Shown here piece by piece: positions 45,483 to 53,471 of a stretch of 64,000 bases of DNA. The stretch's first letter is position 1; every line of letters begins with the position of its first letter. Under the pieces are notes generated by a model. It did not search any database. It was given only the letters and a program-made list of their open reading frames with translations, and was not told where the DNA came from. Position numbers and translations under genes: made by a program. This DNA comes from Cryobacterium sp. Y57 (GTDB lineage: Bacteria; Actinomycetota; Actinomycetes; Actinomycetales; Microbacteriaceae), in assembly GCF_002929505.1 (NCBI RefSeq), contig NZ_PJJL01000073.1, positions 308,948 through 372,947 on the forward strand. The letters are read 5' to 3'.

Positions 45483-46820
45483 TTAGAGCATCTCCAGGTT
45501 TTTTTGAAGTTCGAACGGGGTGACCTGTGACCGGTAGTCACGCCACTCCTGCCGCTTGTTGAGCAGAACATAATTGAAGACCTGTTCGCCCAGGGTCTCC
45601 GCGACGAGCTCGGACTCCTCCATGAATTGAATTGCATGATCGAGGCTGGCCGGCAGCTGCGTGTATCCGAGCGCACGACGCTCGGTGTCGCTGAGGCTCC
45701 ACACATTGTCTTCGGCCTCCGGCGGCAACTCGTAGCCCTCCTCGATGCCCTTGAGGCCGGCGGCCAGCATGAGGGAGTAGGCAAGGTAAGGGTTGGCAGC
45801 GGAGTCGATCGCTCGATACTCAACGCGGGCACTCTGGCCCTTGTTCGGCTTATACAACGGTACGCGCACCAGGGCTGAGCGGTTGTTGTGACCCCAGCAG
45901 ACGAAGCTCGGAGCCTCATCGCCACCCCACAGCCGCTTGTACGAGTTCACGAATTGATTGGTCACCGCGGTGATCTCGGGGGCGTGCTTGAGCAGGCCGG
46001 CAATGAACTGGCGGCCGATCTTGGAGAGCTGGTATTTAGCACCGGGCTCATAGAACGCGTTTGCGTCACCCTCAAACAGCGACATGTGCGTGTGCATGCC
46101 CGATCCGGGATGCTCCGACATGGGCTTGGGCATGAACGTCGCGTACACGCCCTGCTCGATCGCGACTTCCTTGACCACGGTACGGAAGGTCATGATGTTG
46201 TCGGCGGTAGTGAGCGCGTCGGCATAGCGCAGGTCGATTTCGTTCTGGCCGGGACCCGCCTCGTGGTGGCTGAATTCAACGGAAATTCCGAGGTCTTCGA
46301 GCATACGCACGGAGCGACGACGGAAGTCATGGGCGGTTCCACCGGGAACGTTGTCGAAGTAGCCGGCCGAGTCGACCGGAGTCGGACCGTTCTTACCGTA
46401 CTTCGATGACTTGAGCAGGTAGAACTCCACCTCGGGGTGGGTGTAGAACGTGAAGCCGCGGTCGGCCGCTTTGGCCAGGGTGCGCTTGAGCACGTTGCGG
46501 GGGTCGGCGACGGCGGGCTGTCCGTCGGGTGTGGTGATGTCACAGAACATGCGGGCAGTGGGGTCGACTTCCCCGCGCCACGGCAGAATCTGGAAGGTGG
46601 TGGGATCCGGGTGAGCGAGGACATCCGCTTCAAAGGAGCGGGTGAGGCCCTCGATGGCGGAGCCGTCGAACCCCAGGCCTTCGTTGAATGCGCCCTCGAC
46701 CTCGGCGGGCGCAATGGCCACCGATTTGAGGGTGCCGACCACGTCGGTGAACCAGAGTCGAATGAACTTGATTCCTCGCTCCTCGATGGTCCGAAGAACG
46801 AAGTCGCGCTGCTTGTCCAT
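45483..46820 (-). CDS. glnA2: glutamine synthetase type I paralogue (GSI-alpha, GlnA2)
   Basis: The 445-residue protein has the glutamine-synthetase core (FDGSAIEGL, HPEVEFYLL, GSGMHTHMS, NPYLAY). It is shorter than GlnA and lacks the adenylylation tyrosine segment: where GlnA has DLYELPPE it reads NVWSLSDTE. It should therefore escape GlnE. In related Actinobacteria GlnA2 is dispensable for glutamine supply and has been assigned other gamma-glutamyl-ligase roles in some species; I cannot tell which applies. It leads glnA2-glnE. Confidence 0.95.
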   Translation of the reverse strand: MDKQRDFVLRTIEERGIKFIRLWFTDVVGTLKSVAIAPAEVEGAFNEGLGFDGSAIEGLTRSFEADVLAHPDPTTFQILPWRGEVDPTARMFCDITTPDGQPAVADPRNVLKRTLAKAADRGFTFYTHPEVEFYLLKSSKYGKNGPTPVDSAGYFDNVPGGTAHDFRRRSVRMLEDLGISVEFSHHEAGPGQNEIDLRYADALTTADNIMTFRTVVKEVAIEQGVYATFMPKPMSEHPGSGMHTHMSLFEGDANAFYEPGAKYQLSKIGRQFIAGLLKHAPEITAVTNQFVNSYKRLWGGDEAPSFVCWGHNNRSALVRVPLYKPNKGQSARVEYRAIDSAANPYLAYSLMLAAGLKGIEEGYELPPEAEDNVWSLSDTERRALGYTQLPASLDHAIQFMEESELVAETLGEQVFNYVLLNKRQEWRDYRSQVTPFELQKNLEML

Positions 46821-46923
46821 TCACGCTCTTTCTGATTGCTCCAACGGGGAGGCACCTAAATAGCTACCGTCCTCAATACCTGCTGTCTAGGCTACTGGCT
46901 CCGAGCATGATTGCTGGCCTGAC

Positions 46924-46938
46924 TACACTTGTTGCATG
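46924..46938 (+). promoter_or_regulatory. putative leaderless promoter -10 of panB
   Basis: TACACT at 46924-46929, then TGTTGC, then the ATG of panB. Confidence 0.55.
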
Positions 46939-47814
46939 CCAAAGTTGACAGCACCAGAGCCCGAGCCGACGGGCGTCGATGCCGCCGTGCAGCATCCGTA
47001 TGGCGCGGTTTCCGGGCCCAAGCGGGTCCGCACGCGGCACTTTCAGAATGCGAAGGCCCAGGGGATTCCCATTACAGGCCTGACCAGCTACGACATGCTC
47101 ACCGCCCAAATTTTTGATGCGGCCGGAATCGATTTTCTCCTGGTGGGCGATTCAGCCGGTAACAATGTCTTCGGGTACGAGACCACTCTCCCCGTCACGG
47201 TCGACGAGCTCATCCCGTTGACCCGTGCCGTTTCTCGGGCGGTGACCCGTGCGTTCGTCGTGGCCGATATGCCGTTCGGTTCGTACGAGAGCGGCGCGGA
47301 TCAGGCCCTCTCGACCGCCGTGCGGTTCATGAAAGAGGCGCAGGCTCACGCGGTGAAACTCGAGGGCGGCCAGCGCAGCCATAAACAGATCAGGCGCATC
47401 GTCTCGGCTGGCATCCCCGTGATGGGCCATGTGGGATTCACTCCGCAGAGCGAACACGGCTTGGGCGGCCATATCATTCAGGGTCGCGGAGACGCCGCCG
47501 AGACTCTCATCGCGGACGCCCTCGCCGTTCAGGACGCAGGTGCCTTCGCCGTTGTCCTGGAGATGGTACCGGCGTCTGTCGCCGCCCTCGTTACGGAGCG
47601 ACTGTCGATCCCGACGATCGGGGTCGGGGCGGGGCCATCCGTTGACGGGCAGCTGCTCGTGTGGACGGACTTTGCTGGCATGACCAGTGGTCGAGTACCG
47701 AAGTTCGTGCGTCAGTACGCCGACGTTCGATCGGTGCTGACGGATGCTGTGCAGCGGTTCACCGCTGACGTCGCCTCTGGTGCGTACCCGGCAACAGAGC
47801 ACAGCTACGAGTAG
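46936..47814 (+). CDS. panB: 3-methyl-2-oxobutanoate hydroxymethyltransferase
   Basis: PanB makes ketopantoate from 2-oxoisovalerate, the first committed step to pantothenate and CoA. The 292-residue TIM barrel has [19 protein letters not shown] with the Mg ligand Asp, the ADMPFGSY segment, VKLEGG, and GHVGFTPQS. The N-terminal 30 residues before [12 protein letters not shown] are extra and polar. It stands alone here, converging with the small gene at 47.8 kb. Confidence 0.95.
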   Translation: MPKLTAPEPEPTGVDAAVQHPYGAVSGPKRVRTRHFQNAKAQGIPITGLTSYDMLTAQIFDAAGIDFLLVGDSAGNNVFGYETTLPVTVDELIPLTRAVSRAVTRAFVVADMPFGSYESGADQALSTAVRFMKEAQAHAVKLEGGQRSHKQIRRIVSAGIPVMGHVGFTPQSEHGLGGHIIQGRGDAAETLIADALAVQDAGAFAVVLEMVPASVAALVTERLSIPTIGVGAGPSVDGQLLVWTDFAGMTSGRVPKFVRQYADVRSVLTDAVQRFTADVASGAYPATEHSYE

Positions 47815-47828
47815 AGCGCGTTCAACGG

Positions 47829-48017
47829 TTAGCGGGCGTCCCGAGCGTCGTCTTCCGACCACTTGGCGCTGTTGGCGCGCAGTTTTTCCAGAGCATGGGC
47901 TGCCTCGTCCCGGGTGGCGAATGGCCCCACCCGATCCAGCGATGGCGACTGGAACCCGTGCTCCACTTCCCCCGTGCGCATGTTGTACCAGAATGCGTGT
48001 TCTTTGTCGTCGGCCAT
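47829..48017 (-). CDS. small SPOR-like protein
   Basis: The 62-residue product has the pattern [13 protein letters not shown], then a polar turn, [17 protein letters not shown], which matches the short actinobacterial proteins usually annotated as SPOR-domain containing and found next to map. Whether it binds peptidoglycan is not known; it has no signal peptide. The start at 48017 is the more likely one: its ATG lies 7 bases after TAGGAT on the minus strand. The longer frame to 48053 overlaps the map coding region. Confidence 0.75.
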   Translation of the reverse strand: MADDKEHAFWYNMRTGEVEHGFQSPSLDRVGPFATRDEAAHALEKLRANSAKWSEDDARDAR

Positions 48018-48030
48018 AAGCTTGATCCTA
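48015..48030 (-). promoter_or_regulatory. putative leaderless promoter -10 of the SPOR-like gene
   Basis: On the minus strand TAGGAT (48030-48025), 7 bases, then ATG (48017-48015). It overlaps the map promoter and start codon on the other strand. Confidence 0.5.
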
Positions 48031-48032
48031 TG
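48017..48032 (+). promoter_or_regulatory. putative leaderless promoter -10 of map
   Basis: TAAGCT at 48017-48022, 7 bases, then ATG at 48030. The hexamer shares its first base with the opposing start codon. Confidence 0.5.
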
Positions 48033-48893
48033 CCTAAGGATTCCGTCGGTCACCTCATCCCGGGAACGGTGTCATCGACCCGTTCCGTCCCATCACACAT
48101 CATTCGTCCGGAGTACGTGGGTAAGAAGGGGCCGAGCCCGTTCACCGGCTCTGACGTCTATTCCAGCGAAAAGATCGAGCTCATTCGTCACTCCGGCCGC
48201 ATCGCCGCCGAGGCGATTGCTGCTGTCGGTCGAGCCATCGTGCCCGGCGTCACGACCGAGCAACTGGACCAGATCGGTCATGACTACCTGGTGGCCAACG
48301 ATGCCTACCCTTCGACCTTGGGCTACCGCGGCTACCCCAAATCGCTGTGCAGTTCGGTGAATGAGGTTATTTGCCATGGAATCCCCGATAACACAGTGCT
48401 CGACAATGGTGACATCGTCAACATCGACATCACGGCGTACAAGAACGGCGTGCACGGCGACACCAATGTGACGTTCATTGTGGGCGACGCTACCGAAGAG
48501 GTGACGCTATTGGTCGAACGAACCAGGGAGGCGCTCGCACGCGGCATCAAAGCCGTTGCCCCCGGGCGCCAGGTCAATGTGATCGGTCGCACGATCGCGT
48601 CCTATGCCAAGCGGTTCAACTACGGCGTTGTGCGCGACTATACGGGGCACGGCGTTGGCGAAGCCTTTCACTCCGGCCTTATCATCCCGCACTATGACGC
48701 ACCGCAATTCGACACGGTCATGGAGGTCGGCATGGTCTTCACCATCGAGCCGATGCTCACCTTGGGAACCAGCGACTGGGACATCTGGAGCGATGACTGG
48801 ACGGTTCTCACCCGCGACCGAAGCCTGACAGCGCAATTCGAACACACACTCGTAGTGACCGAGCGTGGCGCTGAGATCCTGACCTTAGCCTGA
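48030..48893 (+). CDS. map: methionine aminopeptidase, type I
   Basis: MetAP removes the initiator methionine from nascent proteins. The 287-residue product has the five metal ligands in order: Asp in NIDITAY, Asp in HGDTNVTF, His in [11 protein letters not shown], Glu in FTIEPML and Glu in QFEHTLVV. The first 40 residues include a PXXP-like segment ([15 protein letters not shown]) seen in actinobacterial MetAP. The ATG at 48030 leaves only 12 bp to the divergent small gene. Confidence 0.94.
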   Translation: MPKDSVGHLIPGTVSSTRSVPSHIIRPEYVGKKGPSPFTGSDVYSSEKIELIRHSGRIAAEAIAAVGRAIVPGVTTEQLDQIGHDYLVANDAYPSTLGYRGYPKSLCSSVNEVICHGIPDNTVLDNGDIVNIDITAYKNGVHGDTNVTFIVGDATEEVTLLVERTREALARGIKAVAPGRQVNVIGRTIASYAKRFNYGVVRDYTGHGVGEAFHSGLIIPHYDAPQFDTVMEVGMVFTIEPMLTLGTSDWDIWSDDWTVLTRDRSLTAQFEHTLVVTERGAEILTLA

Positions 48894-48924
48894 CTCGGTT
48901 TTCGAATAGATAGAGGATCAACTC

Positions 48925-49683
48925 ATGACTGCAACGACGGCCATTGGAATCGACATCGGCGGCACAGGAATCAAGGGGGCGGTGGTCGACCTGGCCACCG
49001 GTGCGCTCCTAACCGACCGGGTGAAGTTGCCCACGCCCAAAGGGGGGCGCCCGCAGGACATCGTCGAGACAACCCGTACCCTGCTCTCCACCGTCTCGAA
49101 AGGCGTCGGCGACCTTCCGGTCGGCGTGTGTTTTCCCGCCGTCGTCAAGAGCGGTCACACCATGTCAGCGGCAAATGTATCGTCGAAGTGGATTGGCCTT
49201 GCCGCTGAAGCCTTGTTCGAAAAGGGCCTCGACCTGCCGATTCACTTCGTCAATGACGCGGATGCTGCCGGTTACGCTGAAGCACAGTTCGGTGCGGCGA
49301 AGGGTGTCGCAGGCGTCGTGCTATTGACCACGCTCGGTACCGGGATCGGTTCAGCGCTGCTGAACGACGGCGTGCTGGTGCCCAACACGGAACTGGGCCA
49401 CCTGCAGATCGACGGGCATGACTACGAGACGCGCGCGGCCTACTCCGCCAAGGAACGCGACGACCTCAGCTGGGAGACCTGGGCCGCACGCTTGCAGAAG
49501 TACTACTCAACGCTTGAACGGCTCTTCTCGCCCGACCTGTTCATCGTCGGAGGTGGGGTCTCCAAGCACCACGAGAACTTTCTGCCGTTGCTTGACCTGA
49601 AGACGCGCATCATTCCCGCTGTCCACCGCAACAACGCTGGAATTCTGGGTGCGGCCGCTTTGGCTGCCCGCTTTCCCGGCTAG
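48925..49683 (+). CDS. ppgK: polyphosphate glucokinase
   Basis: PpgK phosphorylates glucose with polyphosphate, and usually also ATP. The 252-residue ROK-family protein has the phosphate loop GIDIGGTGIKGAVVD at 8-22, the GTGIGSAL segment near 139, and ELGHLQIDGHDYE near 156, the region that separates polyphosphate enzymes from ATP-only ROK kinases. ATG follows GAGGAT by 6 bases. It sits between map and rnpB with no other sugar genes beside it. Confidence 0.92.
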   Translation: MTATTAIGIDIGGTGIKGAVVDLATGALLTDRVKLPTPKGGRPQDIVETTRTLLSTVSKGVGDLPVGVCFPAVVKSGHTMSAANVSSKWIGLAAEALFEKGLDLPIHFVNDADAAGYAEAQFGAAKGVAGVVLLTTLGTGIGSALLNDGVLVPNTELGHLQIDGHDYETRAAYSAKERDDLSWETWAARLQKYYSTLERLFSPDLFIVGGGVSKHHENFLPLLDLKTRIIPAVHRNNAGILGAAALAARFPG

Positions 49684-49785
49684 TCCGACAGCGCGACCCG
49701 ACCCGGGCGGGTCCGCGTCGCTGCTGACCAGCCCGGGTGGGATGGCGGGTTCGTCGATACGGTAGGTTCGTCGGTACGGTGGGGT

Positions 49786-50185
49786 GGAATGGGCCGGCTA
49801 GTACGCCGGGTTCTGTCCAGGTGTTCACACACCGTCGACGGCCATCTATCTCGTGACTACGTTGCCGCAGCCCTCTAGCGGTCTACCCGAAAGCTCGGCG
49901 AGCAGCCTTAGCGCTTTCTGTCTGACCTTGCTCCGGACGAGGTTTACCGAGCCGACCAGGTCACCCTGGCCTCTGGTGGTCTCTTACACCACCGTTTCAC
50001 CCTTACCACTACACCCGACCCGAAGGCCGGGCGTAAACTGGCGGTTTACTTTCTGTGGCACTGTCTCGCGGGTTACCCCGGGTGGGTGTTACCCACCATC
50101 CTGCTCTGTGGAGCCCGGACGTTCCTCGGCATTCTTCAGACCCGAAGATCCAACAAATGACGCGACCGTCTTGCCGACCCATTCC
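49786..50185 (-). ncRNA. rnpB: RNase P RNA, bacterial class A
   Basis: On the minus strand the conserved core GAGGAACGTCCGGGCTCCA (P4 5' side) is at about 50134-50116. The sequence AGAGCAGGATGGTGGGTAAC follows, then GAAACGGTGGTGTAAGAGAC, and the 3' core AGATAGATGGCCGTC with the downstream GACAGAACCCGGC. The ends are set by the P1 helix: GGAATGGGTCGGC near 50185 pairs with GCCGGCCCATTCC near 49786. The length of about 400 nt is typical. It lies between ppgK and cdsZ. Confidence 0.95.
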
Positions 50186-50228
50186 GAAGATTGAGTCTAC
50201 CCGGCGAGCGGACCGTCGCGAACCGTTA

Positions 50229-50966
50229 TTAGATTCCGGATTCTTCGGTGCGCACCAGCACGGCACCACAGTCGGGGCAGAAGATGACCTCGTCGGCGGG
50301 TGCCTGGCGAACGTCGGCGAGGTCGCTCCCGGTGATCGTCATTGTGCAGCCGCTGCAGGTACGGGCTCGGAGCAGCGCCGCGGCGTTGCCGTGGCCGGAG
50401 ATACGTAACCGCTCGTAGAGAGTCGAGAGGTCATCAGGAATGGTGGCGGCCACGGCGGCTCGGTCGCGGGTCAGTTCGCCGAGCTGTCGCGTGAGGTCAA
50501 GGAGCACCTCGTCGCGCGCGGACTCGGTTGCCCTCACGCGCTCGGCGATGGCATCGCGTTCCTTCGCCACGACGGCGACGGCCGCTTCATGCTCTTCCTG
50601 ACGCTCCAACACGGCGATCTCGATCTCTTCGAGGTCGAACAGGCGCTTTTTGAGCGAGACGATTTCGGAGTCGAGAGCCTGGATATCCTTGACCGACGAA
50701 GTGTGCTGAAGGCGGTCGGTGTCGCGACTGATGCGCTTCTCGACAACCTCGACGTCGCTCTCGATGCGTCCCAGTTCGGTGCGCACGTCGTCGAGTTCGC
50801 CCGTTCGACCGAGCAGCTTCATACGGCTGGCTTCCGCTTCGCGATTGAGCGCGGCCAGTTCGGCGTGCGCCGCGAGCGATTTTGACTGGTGCCTGATCTG
50901 AAGAACCTTGGTATCCAGGGCTTGCAGCCGCAGAAGTTCCTTCTGCTGGAGTGGTGATGCCTTCAC
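50229..50966 (-). CDS. C4 zinc-ribbon coiled-coil protein (CdsZ/DUF164-like)
   Basis: The 245-residue protein is a long coiled coil (about residues 10-180, heptad-rich and strongly charged) followed by a zinc ribbon with CSGC near 204-207 and CPDC near 229-232. The family is widespread and usually sits next to a Nif3-like gene, as here (72 bp upstream on the same strand). Its molecular role is not settled. The GTG start has AGGA 5 bases upstream. Confidence 0.88.
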   Translation of the reverse strand: MKASPLQQKELLRLQALDTKVLQIRHQSKSLAAHAELAALNREAEASRMKLLGRTGELDDVRTELGRIESDVEVVEKRISRDTDRLQHTSSVKDIQALDSEIVSLKKRLFDLEEIEIAVLERQEEHEAAVAVVAKERDAIAERVRATESARDEVLLDLTRQLGELTRDRAAVAATIPDDLSTLYERLRISGHGNAAALLRARTCSGCTMTITGSDLADVRQAPADEVIFCPDCGAVLVRTEESGI

Positions 50967-51038
50967 GATGTCCTGACCTAACGCTGGAAATGAGATGTGG
51001 TTCGAAAAAATGCGGAGACTGGGAGGTTAGTGCACGAG

Positions 51039-51857
51039 TCAATGCACAACGGCGAAGTCCCAGGGATCGGTGTTCAGCTCACTCACCGTGACAGTGGTCC
51101 CGGGAAGGGCAGCTCGTAGCTGCACGGCAGCTGGTTCCAGCCAGAGCCATTCGCTGGCCCAGTGCGACACGTCCATCAGCGCGGGGCCGCGCGCGCAGAG
51201 CGCCTGCTCTCGAGCTTCGGAGGCAGGGTGATGACGCAGGTCGGAGGTGATGTAAACATCTGCTGTGATTACTCTGGGGTGGCGCAGTAACGAATCGCCT
51301 GCACCGCCACATAACGCGATGGTGGTGACCGCTTCGGCATAATCGCCTGCGACACGCACGCCGGACGCCGTAGCCGGCAATAGTGCCAGCATGGTGTGCG
51401 CGAGGTGCCCCAGCGTTGTTGGCTGGGTCAAACGTCCCACGCGACCAATGCCGGTGCCGGGCGCGACGCTCTCGGAAATGGGGATCACATCAGCCAGTTT
51501 GAGGTGCGTGGCAATAATGTCCGATACGCCGTCTGCGACAACGTCAGCGTTCGTATGCGCGGCCAGCAAGGCGCAGTCTGCTCGAATGAGCCGGCTGAGC
51601 AGCGCACCTTTGTAGCCATCTTCGGCGACGCTTGTGACACCGTGCAGGAGCAGCGGATGGTGCGTCAGCAGCACGTCGGCCTCGGCCTGGATGGCCTCGT
51701 CGACGGTGTGGGACGTGGCATCAACCGCGAGGTGGATACGGCGCACCGGCCGCAACGGATTTCCGCTGACCAGACCGGGCCGATCCCAGTCTTCAGCACC
51801 GTCGAGGGGCCACAGGGTATGGGCGACTCGAGTAAAGTCGGCTAGCGAGAAAGACAC
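51039..51857 (-). CDS. Nif3-like dinuclear metal-centre protein
   Basis: The 272 residues have the Nif3 (DUF34) metal sites: LTHHPLLLHG with two histidines near 65 and the C-terminal HWASEW segment. These proteins form hexamers with two metals per subunit, but no reaction is established with certainty; a GTP cyclohydrolase-like role has been discussed for the family. The GTG start lies 6 bases after TAGGCT. It probably leads an operon with the coiled-coil gene. Confidence 0.88.
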   Translation of the reverse strand: MSFSLADFTRVAHTLWPLDGAEDWDRPGLVSGNPLRPVRRIHLAVDATSHTVDEAIQAEADVLLTHHPLLLHGVTSVAEDGYKGALLSRLIRADCALLAAHTNADVVADGVSDIIATHLKLADVIPISESVAPGTGIGRVGRLTQPTTLGHLAHTMLALLPATASGVRVAGDYAEAVTTIALCGGAGDSLLRHPRVITADVYITSDLRHHPASEAREQALCARGPALMDVSHWASEWLWLEPAAVQLRAALPGTTVTVSELNTDPWDFAVVH

Positions 51858-51869
51858 TCGTTCAGCCTA
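51855..51869 (-). promoter_or_regulatory. putative leaderless promoter -10 of the Nif3-like gene
   Basis: On the minus strand TAGGCT (51869-51864), then GAACGA, then GTG. Confidence 0.5.
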
Positions 51870-51937
51870 CTGGGCGACCGGCACTGGAGCTTCGTCGGAC
51901 ACGGAGCAACCCGACGCTTCATGTTCGACGAAAAGGG

Positions 51938-52273
51938 TCAGTAGTCGAATTCGTCGAACTGCGCAGCAGCCGATTCTTCCCGAGTCCAAGCGGCAGGAAT
52001 CATGGTCCCGGTCTGGGCTTTGCGGTGCAGAAAATCGGTAGTCTCCGGTTCAACCAGCTCCGGCGACAGGCCGTCGGCCGTGACGCTCACCAGTTGACTC
52101 GACGAACCGATCAGGAACTGGGCGCGCAGCAGGCATCCGTTGTCGCCCATCACGGGGATGTCGACGACATCCACTTGCCGGCGATTGCAGAGGGCCTCTG
52201 CGTAGAGAAGGACCGCATCAGCGAGATCGCTGCCGGTTATTACTGAACCGCCAGGGTGAAATATGCGTTTCAT
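51938..52273 (-). CDS. hypothetical protein
   Basis: I recognise no domain. The 111-residue product begins MKRIFHPGGSVITGSDLADAV, has a predicted alpha/beta N-terminal half and an acidic tail ending in QFDEFDY, and contains no membrane segment or signal peptide. The ATG follows GAGGGG by 5 bases, a good ribosome binding site, and codon use matches the neighbours, so I consider it a real gene. It is upstream of the Nif3-like gene on the same strand. Confidence 0.65.
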   Translation of the reverse strand: MKRIFHPGGSVITGSDLADAVLLYAEALCNRRQVDVVDIPVMGDNGCLLRAQFLIGSSSQLVSVTADGLSPELVEPETTDFLHRKAQTGTMIPAAWTREESAAAQFDEFDY

Positions 52274-52583
52274 GATCGCCCCTCGAAAGCTCGCTGATAG
52301 TTCACGTACGTCCAGGGTCTAGGGTCGTGCTGAAAGTATATGCCCGGTCTACCCCAAAGGGATGCAAATTTAGCTATCTCGCATGTTCAAACGTTGAGGA
52401 ACGACCCAGATGCGCTCAGCGCGTGCTGTAACTCCCGACGAACAATCAGTCCCGGTGCACAAACAGTCCCGGTGCACAAACAGTCCCGGTGCACATCCGG
52501 AACGCGCGCACCGAGATGCTCGGCGTCCCGAGCGCACGGCCCGCTGGGTTGTGCTGGCAGATAGCGGCTAAATCTGCTGTGTG
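52274..52583. other. intergenic stretch between the hypothetical gene and tRNA-Val
   Basis: About 310 bp without a gene. It holds the 17-bp tandem repeat at 52447-52495 and, presumably, the promoter of the hypothetical gene. No intrinsic terminator with a T-tail is visible after the tRNA. Confidence 0.5.
52447..52495. repeat. 17-bp tandem repeat, 2.9 copies
   Basis: CAGTCCCGGTGCACAAA at 52447-52463 and 52464-52480, then CAGTCCCGGTGCACA at 52481-52495. Each unit contains the palindrome GTGCAC. Confidence 0.85.
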
Positions 52584-52656
52584 TGGGCCCTACCGGGCTC
52601 GAACCGATGACATCCACGGTGTAAACGTGGCGCTCTACCAACTGAGCTAAAGGCCC
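52584..52656 (-). tRNA. tRNA-Val (anticodon TAC)
   Basis: On the minus strand a full cloverleaf can be drawn: acceptor GGGCCTT with AGGGCCC, D arm in TAGCTCAGTTGGTAGAGC, anticodon stem CCACG/CGTGG with loop TTTACAC (anticodon TAC, valine), and T arm ATCGG-TTCGAGC-CCGGT. The discriminator base is A and CCA is not encoded. A possible -10, TATACT, lies at 52688-52683. Confidence 0.96.
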
Positions 52657-52682
52657 CAACGTCTCACTGATCGGGTGTGTTC

Positions 52683-52688
52683 AGTATA
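52683..52688 (-). promoter_or_regulatory. possible -10 of tRNA-Val
   Basis: TATACT on the minus strand lies 27 bases before the tRNA 5' end, leaving a short leader for RNase P to remove. No clear -35 is seen. Confidence 0.4.
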
Positions 52689-52724
52689 GGTCAGTGTCGA
52701 CGCAGGTTTGGCGACCCGATGGGT

Positions 52725-53195
52725 TCACAGAACGGGTGCGAGCTGTTCGAGGGCAGCGCGGTAGGCATCGATCGAACGCGCTTCGCCTGGTGCGGTGATA
52801 AAACTGGCCCGAATAATACCGCTTGGATCGATCAGGAAGGTCGCGCGATTGGCGAACCCCTTCTCCTCGAGAAAGACGCCATATTCCTTCGCGACCGCGC
52901 CATGGGGCCAGAAGTCAGCGACCAAATCAAACGTATATTTTTCCTGTTCACCGAACGCGCGCAGGGCGTGTCGAGAGTCGACCGAAATGCCGATCAGCTC
53001 GACACCGCCGTCTTGGAACAGTGCGAGGTTGTCGCGCAACTCACAGAGCTCTCCGCTGCAGATTCCGGAGAATGCCAAGGGAAAGAAAACGAGCGCTACT
53101 GATTTCATTCCTCGGTACTGACTGAGTTGCACGCTCTCACCGAACTGATTGATGAGCTGAAAATCGGGTGCCTGGGTATCGTTTTCGAGAGCCAT
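52725..53195 (-). CDS. peroxiredoxin (AhpE-like)
   Basis: This thiol peroxidase reduces hydrogen and organic peroxides in the cytoplasm. The 156-residue protein has the thioredoxin fold with FFPLAFSGICSGELCELRD: peroxidatic cysteine C46 preceded by Pro and Thr/Ser-like positions, and a second cysteine C51 five residues later, the spacing of the BCP-type resolving cysteine. The overall sequence is closest to AhpE. ATG follows AAAGGAG. It is divergent from aceE. Confidence 0.88.
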   Translation of the reverse strand: MALENDTQAPDFQLINQFGESVQLSQYRGMKSVALVFFPLAFSGICSGELCELRDNLALFQDGGVELIGISVDSRHALRAFGEQEKYTFDLVADFWPHGAVAKEYGVFLEEKGFANRATFLIDPSGIIRASFITAPGEARSIDAYRAALEQLAPVL

Positions 53196-53471
53196 TTATG
53201 CTCCTTTCCTGGTGCGTCGTTGACGCACGGATTGGCCGAGGACACACTCTAGTCCGGCAACGTGCGTGGTTTCACAGACCGTATCCTTGCCCGGGTGGTT
53301 TTTCGGCGGTTGGCACTCTCGTACGCGGACATCGAGTGAGATCTGTAGGCTTATGTGGTGCCACCGGTTGCAATCCAACCTGCTTACTTGCGGCACGTGC
53401 CCTCGTGGTGACAAAGATTGTCCCCGCCCTCGGAGCACCTTCGCTGCATAACCCCCAGAGAGAGGTCGACT
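53196..53471. promoter_or_regulatory. ahpE-like / aceE divergent upstream region
   Basis: The 276-bp gap has a TAGGCT hexamer at 53346-53351, which would give an aceE leader of roughly 115 nt. The 10-bp palindrome GGCACGTGCC (53392-53401) in that leader could be an operator. The ribosome binding site AGAGAGG is at about 53458. Confidence 0.35.

Noticed and set aside
52447..52495. CRISPR array
   Set aside because: The units are directly adjacent with no spacers, there are under three copies and no cas gene is nearby.
52447..52656. Phage attachment site at tRNA-Val
   Set aside because: No integrase, no duplicated tRNA 3' end in the window and no foreign genes next to the tRNA.
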